This document shows positions 6,882-15,427 of a stretch of 64,000 nucleotides of DNA, in pieces (positions within the stretch are counted from its first letter, which is position 1; each line of letters starts with the position of its first letter). The stretch is from Duganella sp. 1411. Its GTDB lineage: Bacteria; Pseudomonadota; Gammaproteobacteria; Burkholderiales; Burkholderiaceae_D. Made by a program: the position numbers and the translations under genes. The notes beneath the pieces are model-generated. The model was not told where the DNA came from, made no database searches, and saw only the letters and a list, made by a program, of their open reading frames with translations. The stretch lies in contig NZ_JAFICD010000009.1 in assembly GCF_017833525.1 (NCBI RefSeq), positions 1 to 64,000 of the forward strand. The letters run 5' to 3'.

Positions 6882-8537
6882 ATGTCCTTGCCGCGCCTGT
6901 CGGAGCGCCTGCCGGGTGTCGGCGTGGGATTGCGGGCGCCGCATTACCGCCAGTTTCTCGAGCAGCGGCCCGATGCCGCCTGGCTCGAGGTCCACACCGA
7001 AAATTATCTCGATCAATCCGGCTGGGACAGCCACGTGCTGCTAGAGCTGCGGCGCGACTATCCGATCAGCCTGCACGGCGTCGGGCTGGGGCTGGGATCG
7101 GCGCGCGGATTTTCCGAGCGCCACCTGGACAGCGTGCGCAGCCTGGTGGCGCGCGTCGAGCCGGTGCTGGTCTCCGAACACCTGTGCTGGGGCGCCGTCG
7201 GCGACCGCCATCTCAACGATTTGTTGCCGATGATGCTGGACCATGCCGCGCTCGACCTGCTGAGCGCGCGCATCGGCCGCGTGCAGGATGCCCTCAAGCG
7301 CCAGCTGCTGCTGGAAAACGTCTCCACCTATGTGCGCTTTCATCGGGATGCGATGAGCGAGGCGGAGTTCCTGGCGGCGTTGGCCGCGCGCACCGGTTGC
7401 GGCCTGCTGCTCGACATCAATAATCTCTACGTCAACCAGTGCAACCACGGCGAGGACGCGCTGGCCGCCATCGCCGCGATCACGCCCGGCATGGTCGGCG
7501 AGATGCACTTGGCCGGCCATCTGGTGACGCCGCAGGCTGTCATCGACCACCACGGCGCCACGGTTGCCGACCCCGTCTGGCGCCTGTACCAGGCGGCGCT
7601 GCAACGTTTCGGCGCCGTGCCGACGCTGATCGAGTGGGATACCGACATCCCGGAACTGGCCGTGCTGTTGGCCGAGGCGGCCAAGGCCGACGTGCTGCTA
7701 CGCCAATACGCGGCGCCGCCGGCGCGGACGTGGCAGGCGGGGACGGCGGTCGCGATGGAGGAGGATGCCCCCGCGTTGGCCGCCAGCCAGCACTTGTTCG
7801 CCGGCGCGCTGCTCGATCCGGCGCGGACGGCCCCTGTGCTGGAGCAGCTTCAAGGCGAGCAAGGCCTCAACGAACACCGCCTCGCGCTGTATCGCGGCAA
7901 CCTGGGCGCGACATGGGACAAAACCCTGGCGGCCGCCTATCCGGTGGTGCGGATGCTGGTGGGGGAGGAGTTCTTCAGCGGCTTGAGCAAGGCCTACGGC
8001 CGCGCCCATCCATCCAACAGCGGCGATTTGAATCGCTTCGGCGCCGATTTCGACGTCTTCCTCCGTCATTTTCGCCACGTGGCCGATTATCCCTATCTGC
8101 CCGACATGGCGGCGCTGGAGTGGGCGCTGCATCGCGCGCACTACGCGCCGGCGGCCGAAGCCGTCACAGCCGCGCAGCTCGCCGGCTTATCTCCCGAGCA
8201 AATGGAAACCGCACGGATGACCTTGCATCCGGCCTGCCGGCTGGTCGCGTCGGAATGGGCGGTGGTTCCGCTCTGGCAGGCGCATCAGGCGGACAGCGGG
8301 GTGGGCTTCCCCGAACGGCTGGCCGCGCCCAGCCATGGCGTGGTCGCGCGTCCGCAATGGAAGACGCGGCTGGTGCCGCTCAGTGGCGCCGGCCACGCGG
8401 CGTTGCAAGTACTGGGGGAGGGGAGGGACTTCGGCGCCGCGCTCGATGCCGCGTTCGACATCGACGACGCCTTCGACGTGGCCGGCAACTTACAACTCTG
8501 GCTGGCCCACGCGCTGATCGTCAGGATAGAGGTATGA
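6882..8537 (+). CDS. Fused MNIO (DUF692, BufB-like) and DUF2063 (BufC-like) bufferin maturase
   Basis: The first half (about residues 1-272) is a multinuclear non-heme iron oxygenase-type TIM barrel: GVGLRAPHYRQFL, WLEVHTENYL, SLHGVGLGLGS, VSEHLCWG, LLLENVSTY, LLLDINNLYVN, EMHLAGH and LIEWDTDIP hold the expected His, Glu, Asp and Asn ligands. After a linker of about 23 residues, the second half (about 296-551) is a DUF2063 domain: LALYRGNLGATWDKTLAAAYP, VGEEFF, SGDLNRFGADFDVFL. In bufferin operons these are usually separate bufB and bufC genes, where BufC recruits the precursor. Here they form one 551-residue polypeptide. No DoxX-type bufD gene is adjacent. The role is modification of the cysteines of the peptide encoded just upstream. 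Confidence 0.9.
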   Translation: MSLPRLSERLPGVGVGLRAPHYRQFLEQRPDAAWLEVHTENYLDQSGWDSHVLLELRRDYPISLHGVGLGLGSARGFSERHLDSVRSLVARVEPVLVSEHLCWGAVGDRHLNDLLPMMLDHAALDLLSARIGRVQDALKRQLLLENVSTYVRFHRDAMSEAEFLAALAARTGCGLLLDINNLYVNQCNHGEDALAAIAAITPGMVGEMHLAGHLVTPQAVIDHHGATVADPVWRLYQAALQRFGAVPTLIEWDTDIPELAVLLAEAAKADVLLRQYAAPPARTWQAGTAVAMEEDAPALAASQHLFAGALLDPARTAPVLEQLQGEQGLNEHRLALYRGNLGATWDKTLAAAYPVVRMLVGEEFFSGLSKAYGRAHPSNSGDLNRFGADFDVFLRHFRHVADYPYLPDMAALEWALHRAHYAPAAEAVTAAQLAGLSPEQMETARMTLHPACRLVASEWAVVPLWQAHQADSGVGFPERLAAPSHGVVARPQWKTRLVPLSGAGHAALQVLGEGRDFGAALDAAFDIDDAFDVAGNLQLWLAHALIVRIEV

Positions 8538-8548
8538 AAGGGCGGCGC

Positions 8549-8842
8549 TCAGGCGCCGGGCTTGAACGCGCGCAACACCTTGGCTTCGCCGGTCAGATCC
8601 CGGTGCAGCCGGCAGGCGGCGGCCGTCAGTTCGATCATGCGGTCGATCTGGGCGTTCTCGAACCGGGCCAGTTCCTCGGTGGCCGTCAGCAGCGCCTGCG
8701 CCAGCTTGGCGCGCGCGCCCTGATACAGCGAGCCGTGGTACTGGTTCGTGTTCTTGAGCAGTTCCTCGGCGTTTTCAATCACCTGGCGCAGATCGTCGAG
8801 CAGTTTTTCCTGGGTTGGGCTATGTGGTTCAGGACCGTCCAT
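8549..8842 (-). CDS. Small alpha-helical protein, DUF883/ElaB-like N-terminal pattern
   Basis: The 97-residue product (start MDGPEPHSPTQEKL) is predicted to be nearly all helix: LLDDLRQVIENAEELLKNT resembles the N-terminal segment of ElaB/DUF883 ribosome-associated membrane proteins. It lacks the C-terminal glycine-rich membrane segment those proteins carry. The start at 8842 is chosen for its cagggggacgtc ribosome-binding site; a start 16 codons upstream is possible. It runs convergently with the bufferin maturase gene, 11 bases apart. Function unknown. Confidence 0.6.
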   Translation of the reverse strand: MDGPEPHSPTQEKLLDDLRQVIENAEELLKNTNQYHGSLYQGARAKLAQALLTATEELARFENAQIDRMIELTAAACRLHRDLTGEAKVLRAFKPGA

Positions 8843-9017
8843 GACGTCCCCCTGGTCGTAAAAAAATTGGTTGAAAAAGCCGGGTGGCAAGCAATTCCAA
8901 TATAACTACGATATCGCCAGTCGGTTTGCGCGTTATCAAACACGCTCACCCCCGTCTGCAGCGTTTTCTCGGCTGCGCTTACAGATTACTCGGTTATTGC
9001 TCAAAAGCAAGAAGAAA

Positions 9018-9236
9018 TTACACGCCGCCAACGGTAATGTTGACGTCGCCGACGCTGACCTGCTGGCCGGCGCGGATCTTCGCGGTCTTGCGCAGCTCTT
9101 GCTTGCCGTCCACTTTCACCTCGCCGCTGGCCACCATCATCTTGCCGGCGCCACCGCTGTCGCACAATCCGACCAGCTTCAACAGCTGGTTCAGCTCGAC
9201 AAACTCGCCGTTCAATTCGAAGCTTACTTTTTGCAT
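9018..9236 (-). CDS. S4-domain RNA-binding protein (YbcJ-like)
   Basis: A compact S4 fold of 72 residues: MQKVSFELNGEFVELNQLLK, LVGLCDSGGAGKMMVASGEV, KVDGKQELRKTAKIRAGQ. This matches the stand-alone S4-domain family of YbcJ/YaaA type, which binds structured RNA. The start at 9236 follows an agaggataaa site; an ATG six codons upstream is the alternative. The gene is monocistronic here and divergent from the outer-membrane-barrel candidate. Confidence 0.8.
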   Translation of the reverse strand: MQKVSFELNGEFVELNQLLKLVGLCDSGGAGKMMVASGEVKVDGKQELRKTAKIRAGQQVSVGDVNITVGGV

Positions 9237-9334
9237 TTTATCCTCTATTGCCATGATATCAACCTGGTACCGACGTCACTTTTGACAGTGTAGCGGCATT
9301 CCGACAGGCGCGCAGTTTACCCCATCGAATCGGA

Positions 9335-9363
9335 TTGTCAGCCGGAAAAAAAATTGCTATGCT
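9335..9363 (+). promoter_or_regulatory. Sigma-70-type promoter upstream of the 9416 gene
   Basis: TTGTCA at 9335-9340 and TATGCT at 9358-9363 are separated by exactly 17 bases, with an A-rich spacer. Transcription would start near 9370, about 45 bases before the start codon. Confidence 0.55.
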
Positions 9364-9415
9364 GAAGTAACTGCTAAATATTTAAGCAGGGTGTCGTGCC
9401 TTACCGAGCAGCATC

Positions 9416-10333
9416 ATGAATAAGCTCTCCCTGACTGTGCTGGTAACCGTTTTTCCGCTCTCGACAGTGGCTGGCGCGGCCACATCCGACGCCGCTCTTC
9501 CCCAGCAAACGACGCCGGCGTTCGAGACGCGCGCCAATTCCACACTATTATTTGAAGCGGCCGACCGGCAGTCGGCGCTGGTCGATCAGTTGCAGACCGA
9601 CGGCGCGCGCCGCTATGCCTCGTTCGCTGGCGCGCCGCGTTTGCATTTCGGCGCCTTGCCGGAGAATTTGTCGTTGCTCGATCCGCTGGGCCCTCTGTTG
9701 ACCGAGCGCAGCCGGCGCTATCTGAGCAGCGCCGAGTTCGAAAAGAAAACGGGGCGCGCGGTCGGCATCCTGACCATCGGCCTGCTGCGCGAGACCGGCT
9801 CCACGCTCGGCGGCGGCCAGCCCGGCACGTCATGGGGCGTGAACAGCCGGCCCACCACCAAATTCACGTCATTGTCGCTGGGCTACGCGCTGACGCCGCG
9901 CAGTTCGGTGATGGCGATGGCGACATATGGCAAGACCGAAGGCTTCGGCGCGCCGGACAGCTTGATGGCGCAGGTCTCGTCGGTGCGGACGATGGCCTTC
10001 AGCCTGGGCCTGGCCACGCGCCAGATATTCAATGAGCAGGACAAGTTGGCGATGACGTTGTCGGTGCCGGCCAAGGTGCGCACCGGCGTGCAGAGCGCCG
10101 ACTCGGACGCCCGCGTCAATTACGCCAACGGACAGGCATTCGGCACGCCGACACTGAATCTACGGCCGACCGCCACCGAGCGGGATCTGGAGTTCGGCTA
10201 CACCACGATGCTGGGCAAGGCCGGCAGCATGGGCAAGGTGACCGGCGCGGTGATGTTGCGCGTCAATCCCGGCCACGACGCGAACGCCCGGCCGGATGTG
10301 CTGACCGGGGTGCGCTACGCCTACGGCTTCTGA
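9416..10333 (+). CDS. Exported protein, candidate outer-membrane beta-barrel
   Basis: The 305-residue protein has a signal peptide (about 1-21, ending VAGAA). The second half (about 140-305) shows alternating hydrophobic strands such as FTSLSLGYALTPRSSVMAMATYG, DLEFGYTTMLG and VTGAVMLRVN, and it ends in RYAYGF with the terminal Phe typical of outer-membrane barrels recognised by BamA. The first part (about 22-135) is soluble-looking. Its C-terminal strands recall the barrels of autotransporter-like proteases, but no protease triad is present. The specific function is unknown. Confidence 0.6.
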   Translation: MNKLSLTVLVTVFPLSTVAGAATSDAALPQQTTPAFETRANSTLLFEAADRQSALVDQLQTDGARRYASFAGAPRLHFGALPENLSLLDPLGPLLTERSRRYLSSAEFEKKTGRAVGILTIGLLRETGSTLGGGQPGTSWGVNSRPTTKFTSLSLGYALTPRSSVMAMATYGKTEGFGAPDSLMAQVSSVRTMAFSLGLATRQIFNEQDKLAMTLSVPAKVRTGVQSADSDARVNYANGQAFGTPTLNLRPTATERDLEFGYTTMLGKAGSMGKVTGAVMLRVNPGHDANARPDVLTGVRYAYGF

Positions 10334-10347
10334 GCCAGCCGGCTGGG

Positions 10348-11739
10348 TTACGCGTTCGGGCGCGTCATATCCAGCGGCACGATCCACTGATCGAACTGCG
10401 CGTCGGTGACATAGCCCAGCGCCAGCGCCGCTTGCTTCAACGTCGTGCCTTCATGCTGCGCCTTCTTGGCGATCGACGCCGCCTTGTCGTAGCCGATGTG
10501 CGGCGCCAGCGCCGTCACCAGCATCAGCGAGCGTTCCATCAGTTCGGCGATGCGGCCGCGATTCGGCTCGATGCCGTGGACGCAATGTTCCTCGAAGCTG
10601 CGCATGCCGTCCGCCAGCAGGCGCGCGCTTTGCAGGAAGTTGTGCGCGATCAGCGGCTTGTAGACGTTCAACTCGAAATTGCCGGAGGCGCCGCCCATCG
10701 TGATGGCGACATCGTTGCCGAACACCTGGCAGCACAACATCGTGACCGCCTCGCACTGGGTCGGGTTGACCTTGCCCGGCATGATGGAGCTGCCCGGCTC
10801 GTTTTCCGGGATCGTGATCTCGCCCAGGCCCGAACGCGGGCCCGACGCCATCCAGCGCACGTCGTTGGCGATCTTCATCAGCGCGGCGGCCAGCGTCTTG
10901 AGCGCGCCGTGCGCCGACAGCAGCGCGTCGTGGCCGGCCAGCGCGGCGAACTTGTTGTCGGCCGTGCGGAACGGCAGCGCCAAGGTATGTTCGAGCTCGG
11001 CGGCGATGCGCACCGCGTATTCCGGATGCGCGTTGAGGCCGGTGCCGACCGCCGTGCCGCCGGCCGCCAACTGCAGCACGCCGGGCAGGGCGGCGTTGAT
11101 CGCGTGCTCGGCGAAATCGAGATGGGCGACATAGCCGGAAAATTCCTGGCCCAGGGTCAGCGGCGTGGCGTCCTGCAGGTGGGTGCGGCCGATCTTGACG
11201 ATGTCGGCGAAGGCCTCGGCCTTGGCGTGCAGGCTGGCGCGCAGCTGGCGCAGCGACGGCAGCACGGTGTGGGCCAGCGCCTGCGCGGCCGCCACGTGGA
11301 TCGCGGTCGGGAAGATATCGTTCGACGACTGGCCCTTGTTGACGTCGTCATTCGGATGCAGCTTGCGGCTTTCGCCGCGCACACCGCCCATCAGCTCGGA
11401 GCCGCGGTTGGCCAGCACCTCGTTCATGTTCATGTTGGACTGGGTGCCCGAACCGGTCTGCCACACCGCCAGTGGGAACTCGCCGCTGTGCTTGTCGGCC
11501 AGAACCTCGTCGGCGGCCTGGGTGATGGCGATCGCCTTCGGGCCGTCGAGCAGGCCCAGGTCCAGGTTGACGCGGGCGGCGGCGCGCTTGACGCTGGCCA
11601 GCGCGTGGATCAATTCCGGCGGCATGCGCTCGGTGGAAATATGGAAATGCTCCAGTGAGCGCTGGGTCTGCGCGCCCCACAGCTTGTCGTCAGGGACGTC
11701 GATCGGGCCAAAACTGTCACGTTCGCTTCTGTTGCTCAT
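10348..11739 (-). CDS. fumC: Class II fumarate hydratase
   Basis: FumC converts fumarate and water to L-malate in the TCA cycle without an iron-sulfur cluster. The 463-residue protein has the superfamily signature GSSIMPGKVNPTQCEAV near residue 318 and the substrate-binding GSGTQSNMNMNEV near residue 97, plus the HPNDDVNKGQSSND block near residue 126. Length and motifs match FumC exactly. It is flanked by a convergent gene and a divergent fimV-like gene and appears to be transcribed alone. Confidence 0.97.
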   Translation of the reverse strand: MSNRSERDSFGPIDVPDDKLWGAQTQRSLEHFHISTERMPPELIHALASVKRAAARVNLDLGLLDGPKAIAITQAADEVLADKHSGEFPLAVWQTGSGTQSNMNMNEVLANRGSELMGGVRGESRKLHPNDDVNKGQSSNDIFPTAIHVAAAQALAHTVLPSLRQLRASLHAKAEAFADIVKIGRTHLQDATPLTLGQEFSGYVAHLDFAEHAINAALPGVLQLAAGGTAVGTGLNAHPEYAVRIAAELEHTLALPFRTADNKFAALAGHDALLSAHGALKTLAAALMKIANDVRWMASGPRSGLGEITIPENEPGSSIMPGKVNPTQCEAVTMLCCQVFGNDVAITMGGASGNFELNVYKPLIAHNFLQSARLLADGMRSFEEHCVHGIEPNRGRIAELMERSLMLVTALAPHIGYDKAASIAKKAQHEGTTLKQAALALGYVTDAQFDQWIVPLDMTRPNA

Positions 11740-11880
11740 AATTCATCCTTGTGCGGAAGTCATCATTTGTGGGCTTTTCAGTGTAGCGCAGTTTGGAAAA
11801 ATTATCCTGGGGCTACAAAATTGGGAAAATCAGCCGTTAAAGACGTATATCTTAGAATTCGCGTCACTGGCGCCATCCTT

Positions 11881-13518
11881 ATGCAGCGTTCCACTCCTGT
11901 TTACTTGCTCCGCGTGCTGGCCTGCGCCATGTCGCTGGCGGCGGCCGGCGCGGCCACGGCGGCCGAGCTGGGCGACGTTTCCGTGCGCTCCTTCATCGGC
12001 CAGCCGTTGGCGGCGGACATCGAACTGGTGGCGCTGGCCCCGGACGAGGTCAACGCCTTGCAGGTACGGCTGGCGCAGGCGGACGTGTTTCGCGGCGCGA
12101 ACATCACGATGAACCCGGCGCTGGCGTCGGTGCACATGGCGGTGGTCAAGCGCGATCAAAAGCAGTTTTTGCATGTGACGACCACGCGTGCGATCGACGC
12201 CGAATATGTCCACCTGTACCTGGAGCTGAGCGCGGCGGGGCGGCACGACGTGCGGCTGGCCACCGTCTGGCTGCAGGCGGACCCGAATCCGGCGCCGCTG
12301 CCGGCCGCCCCGGCACCGGCGCCTGTCGCGGCGACTTCCGCCGACGCCGCGCAACTGGCGGCGCAGGCGCGGGCGGAGCGGGCGGCGGCGGCCTCGACGC
12401 CGGCTGTGCCGGTGGCGCCGGCGCCGCGGGACCGGACGCGTCCGGCGCCATTGCCGTCGGCGCACGAATCGGAGGTGGGCGTACCGGGCGCCGTGCGGGC
12501 CGCCGCGTCCGCGACGCCGGCGCGGCCGACGTCGACGGTGGCGGTGCGCGACCTGGCCTCGCGCATCGCGGACGCGATGGGCACGCCGCGTCCGGCGGCC
12601 CCCGCGTCGGTGCCGGCATCGGCCAAACCGGTGGCGAAACGGGAAGCGGCCGAGGCCGCCGTGCCGTTGCCGGTGGCACAGGCCCTGCTGCCGCTGGCGC
12701 CATTGCCTTTGCCGGCCGGTGTCAAGCGTCCGGCCGCGCCGGCGGCTTGCGCGCCCTCCGGCATCAGCGCCAAGGAATGCAAGGCGCTCGACAACCATAG
12801 CGTGGCCTTGTCCAGCAAGCTGGTCGAGCTGGAAGGGAAAATGAAGGCGCTGCAAGGCGCGATCAAGGCGACCGCCGGCGCGCCGGCGGCTTCGGTGGCG
12901 GCGCCGGCGGCCGCGCCCAAGGTCGGCCAAGCGGGTACGGCGGTATTGGCGGCCGCCGGCAGCAGCGTCGCCGCGGCGGTGGCGGCGCCGGCGGCGTCGG
13001 CCCATGAGACGCCGAAGTCGGCATCGGTGGCGTCGGCGGCGCCCGGTCCGGCATCGGTGGCGGAGAAGGTGGCCGGGAAGTCGGCGGAAGGCAAATCGGA
13101 ACAATCGGGCAAGGTGGCGGCCGGGGATGGCGCATCGGCGTCGGCCTCGGCGGCGGCCGGTTCGGCGTCCGCCACGGCGTCTGCCGACGGCCATGGCGCC
13201 AACGCGGCGGCTTCGGCGGCCGGCGCGTCCGCCTCGGCCACGGCCCCCGTTCCGCTCAAACGCGTATTGCCAAAATTAAAATACAAGAAGGAAAAGCCGG
13301 TCGAACGTCCGCCCAACTACGCCGCCTGGGGCGCCGGCGCGGTTGGCGTGCTGATGCTCGCCGGTGCCGGCCTGCTCTATCTGCGCCGCAAAAAATCCGG
13401 CGCCGCGCCGCTGAAGATCTGGCAAGGCTTCCGCCGGAAAAAGCCGGCCGAGCCCGGGGCCGAGCCCCAGCCGGCCCAGCCGTTGCATGAAGTGACGCCC
13501 GAATCAATAATGCAATAG
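11881..13518 (+). CDS. FimV/HubP-like polar landmark protein (short form)
   Basis: The 545-residue protein has a signal peptide (about 1-28, ending ATAAE) followed by the FimV N-terminal domain (ELGDVSVRSFIGQPLAADIEL). A very Ala/Pro/Ser-rich low-complexity region fills the middle. A single membrane span lies near residue 478 (GAGAVGVLMLAGAGLLYLRRK), followed by a short basic cytoplasmic tail. Full-length FimV proteins add a cytoplasmic TPR domain that is missing here. I see no obvious LysM motif. FimV proteins organise type IV pili and cell poles by binding peptidoglycan; that role is inferred. The start at 11881 puts the signal peptide at the N-terminus. Confidence 0.75.
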   Translation: MQRSTPVYLLRVLACAMSLAAAGAATAAELGDVSVRSFIGQPLAADIELVALAPDEVNALQVRLAQADVFRGANITMNPALASVHMAVVKRDQKQFLHVTTTRAIDAEYVHLYLELSAAGRHDVRLATVWLQADPNPAPLPAAPAPAPVAATSADAAQLAAQARAERAAAASTPAVPVAPAPRDRTRPAPLPSAHESEVGVPGAVRAAASATPARPTSTVAVRDLASRIADAMGTPRPAAPASVPASAKPVAKREAAEAAVPLPVAQALLPLAPLPLPAGVKRPAAPAACAPSGISAKECKALDNHSVALSSKLVELEGKMKALQGAIKATAGAPAASVAAPAAAPKVGQAGTAVLAAAGSSVAAAVAAPAASAHETPKSASVASAAPGPASVAEKVAGKSAEGKSEQSGKVAAGDGASASASAAAGSASATASADGHGANAAASAAGASASATAPVPLKRVLPKLKYKKEKPVERPPNYAAWGAGAVGVLMLAGAGLLYLRRKKSGAAPLKIWQGFRRKKPAEPGAEPQPAQPLHEVTPESIMQ

Positions 13519-13614
13519 TTATAAGCTTATAACCTCAGCTTTGCCTGCGGTCCATCGTTCTGGGTTATAGTAATCGACGCTTTTTGCACGCCTTACCCAT
13601 TTCGAAAGAGTCCC

Positions 13615-14841
13615 ATGACCGCAGCAGATCTCCCGTCTCAGTACCAGGAGCAATACCAAGCCTTCAAACAACTCGGCCTTAAACTGGATATGTCGCGTGG
13701 CAAGCCAGCGCCCGAGCAACTGGATTTGTCCAACGCGCTGACCGAGGCGCTGGGTGGCTACAAAGCTGCCGACGGCACCGATTGCCGCAACTACGGCGGC
13801 ACCATCGGCCTGCCGGAAGCGCGCGAGCTGTTCGGCAAATTGCTGGACGTGCCGGCCGCCCAGGTGGTCGTCGACAGCAGCGCCAGCCTGTCGCTGATGC
13901 ACGACGTCATCATCTACAGCCTGCTCAACGGCACGCCGGGCAACGCGCCGTGGGTGCGCGAGCCGGTCACGTTCCTGTGCCCGGTGCCGGGCTACGACCG
14001 CCACTTCGCCATCTGCGAAGCGCGCGGCATCAAGATGATCAACATCCCGATGACCGAAGACGGCCTGGACATGGACCTGGTCGAAAAGCTGGTGGCCGAG
14101 GACGCCAGCATCAAGGGCATGTGGTGCGTGCCGAAGTACAGCAACCCGGGTGGCGTGGTGTATTCGGACGACGTGGTGGCGCGCCTGGCCGCGATGAAAA
14201 CCGCCGCCCCGGACTTCCGCCTGATGTGGGACGACGCCTACCGCTTCCACCACCTGAGCGACAAAAAGCTGGTGGTGGCCAACATTCTCGACGCCTGCGC
14301 CCGGGCCGGCAATCCGGACCGCGCGATCGTGTTCGCCTCGTCGTCGAAGATCAGCTGGGCCGGTTCGGGCGTGGCCGCGCTGGCCGCGTCGCCGGCCAAC
14401 ATCGCCTGGTGGACCAAGCACGCCGGCATCCGCAGCATCGGCCCGGACAAGATCAACCAGCTGCGCCACGTGCGCCTGCTCAAGGATGTGGCCACGGTCG
14501 AAGCGCTGATGGAACAGCACCGCGCGCTGCTGCAGCCGAAATTCGACGCGGTGCTGGCGCAGTTCGAGCATTATCTGGGCGACGTGCCGGGCGTATCGTG
14601 GACGCGTCCGTTGGGCGGCTACTTCATCGATCTGGTGACGCCGCCGGGTTCGGCCAAGCGCACGGTGGCGTTGGCCAAGGAGGCGGGCATCACGCTGACG
14701 CCGGCCGGCGCCGCTTTCCCTTATGGCAACGATCCAAAGGACAGCCACATCCGCATCGCCCCGAGCTTCCCGTCGCAGGACGAGATCGTCAAGGCCGCGC
14801 AGGGCATCGCCTTGTCGTTGCGCGTGGCGTTGGCAGGCTGA
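13615..14841 (+). CDS. PLP-dependent aspartate-type aminotransferase (class I fold, AspT-like)
   Basis: The 408-residue enzyme has the PLP lysine in SSSKISWAGSG near residue 245, and MWDDAYRFHH with the pyridine-nitrogen Asp near residue 207. The opening LDMSRGKPAPEQLDLS is typical of the separate group of aspartate aminotransferases found in actinobacteria and some proteobacteria (subgroup Ic). It would transfer an amino group between an amino acid and 2-oxoglutarate; the substrate is inferred as aspartate. It sits alone, ending in a repeat element and a bidirectional terminator. Confidence 0.85.
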   Translation: MTAADLPSQYQEQYQAFKQLGLKLDMSRGKPAPEQLDLSNALTEALGGYKAADGTDCRNYGGTIGLPEARELFGKLLDVPAAQVVVDSSASLSLMHDVIIYSLLNGTPGNAPWVREPVTFLCPVPGYDRHFAICEARGIKMINIPMTEDGLDMDLVEKLVAEDASIKGMWCVPKYSNPGGVVYSDDVVARLAAMKTAAPDFRLMWDDAYRFHHLSDKKLVVANILDACARAGNPDRAIVFASSSKISWAGSGVAALAASPANIAWWTKHAGIRSIGPDKINQLRHVRLLKDVATVEALMEQHRALLQPKFDAVLAQFEHYLGDVPGVSWTRPLGGYFIDLVTPPGSAKRTVALAKEAGITLTPAGAAFPYGNDPKDSHIRIAPSFPSQDEIVKAAQGIALSLRVALAG

Positions 14842-14848
14842 CAACCAA

Positions 14849-14879
14849 CTCCAGGGTCAGGTCCACCATTTCTACACGG
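14849..14879. repeat. Half copy of dispersed repeat family A
   Basis: The 31 bases begin CTCCAGGGTCAGGTCCACCA and continue TTTCTACACGG. They match, with one difference, the left arm of the full palindromic element at 18008-18109. Only one arm is present here, directly after the aminotransferase stop codon. Confidence 0.7.
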
Positions 14880-14918
14880 GCTCGGCCCTACGGAGTCGCC
14901 GCCCATGTGGTTTGGGAA

Positions 14919-14951
14919 TAAAAAAAGCGCCTTCGACGAGGCGCTTTTTTC
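14919..14951. terminator. Bidirectional terminator
   Basis: AGCGCC and GGCGCT arms at 14926-14931 and 14940-14945 are flanked by an A-run on the left and a T-run on the right. It can end the aminotransferase transcript on the plus strand and the fliT transcript on the minus strand. Confidence 0.8.
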
Positions 14952-14966
14952 GTTGGGCGGGCGGTT

Positions 14967-15245
14967 TTACTGGCGGGCCATGCCTGGCACTTGATTCATC
15001 CATGGATCGGTGAGGTCGCGGATTTCGCGGTCGTTGGCCAAGATTTGCTTGAGCAGGTCGATCTTGCGCAGGCGCGGGGTGCCGCTCAGCGCGGGCACGC
15101 CGGTGGCGACGGCGCGGGCTTCGGTGGCGCACTGGGTTTCCAGCTGGCTCAGACCGTCCCAGTCGCCCAGGCGCGCGGCGGCGGCCATCTGCTTGCTCAA
15201 ACCGGCAATGTTTTCGTACATCGAGAGGACTTCGGTAGAGGTCAT
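14967..15245 (-). CDS. fliT: Flagellar protein FliT (chaperone)
   Basis: FliT is a small helical export chaperone for the filament cap protein FliD and a modulator of flagellar regulation. The 92-residue protein begins MTSTEVLSMYENIAGLSKQM and has the conserved GDWDGLSQLETQC segment and the late LTDPWMNQV helix found in betaproteobacterial FliT. No other flagellar genes surround it in the window, so it is displaced from the fliD-fliS arrangement common elsewhere. Confidence 0.75.
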   Translation of the reverse strand: MTSTEVLSMYENIAGLSKQMAAAARLGDWDGLSQLETQCATEARAVATGVPALSGTPRLRKIDLLKQILANDREIRDLTDPWMNQVPGMARQ

Positions 15246-15359
15246 ATGCTCACCCAGGCTAGTTGACTTCGGTAAAATGGATTACCGCATGTCCTGATTA
15301 ACGTCGCCTTAAACGGGAACTTTAGGGTGATTTGAAAAAATATTTAAAAAAACGCGAAA

Positions 15360-15393
15360 AAAAACCGCCGGGCTCGAAAGCGGGCGGTTTTTG
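15360..15393 (-). terminator. Terminator after the HDOD gene
   Basis: AACCGCC and GGCGGTT arms at 15363-15369 and 15383-15389 enclose a 13-base loop. A-rich DNA on the left gives a U-run on minus-strand transcripts coming from the HDOD gene. Confidence 0.7.
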
Positions 15394-15427
15394 TTGTCGT
15401 TACGGCAAGCTGGCGCAGTCGCCCGGC

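Noticed and set aside
10334..10347. A terminator between the barrel-protein gene and fumC
   Set aside because: There is a short GC palindrome (CCAGCCGGCTGG) but no T-run on either strand.
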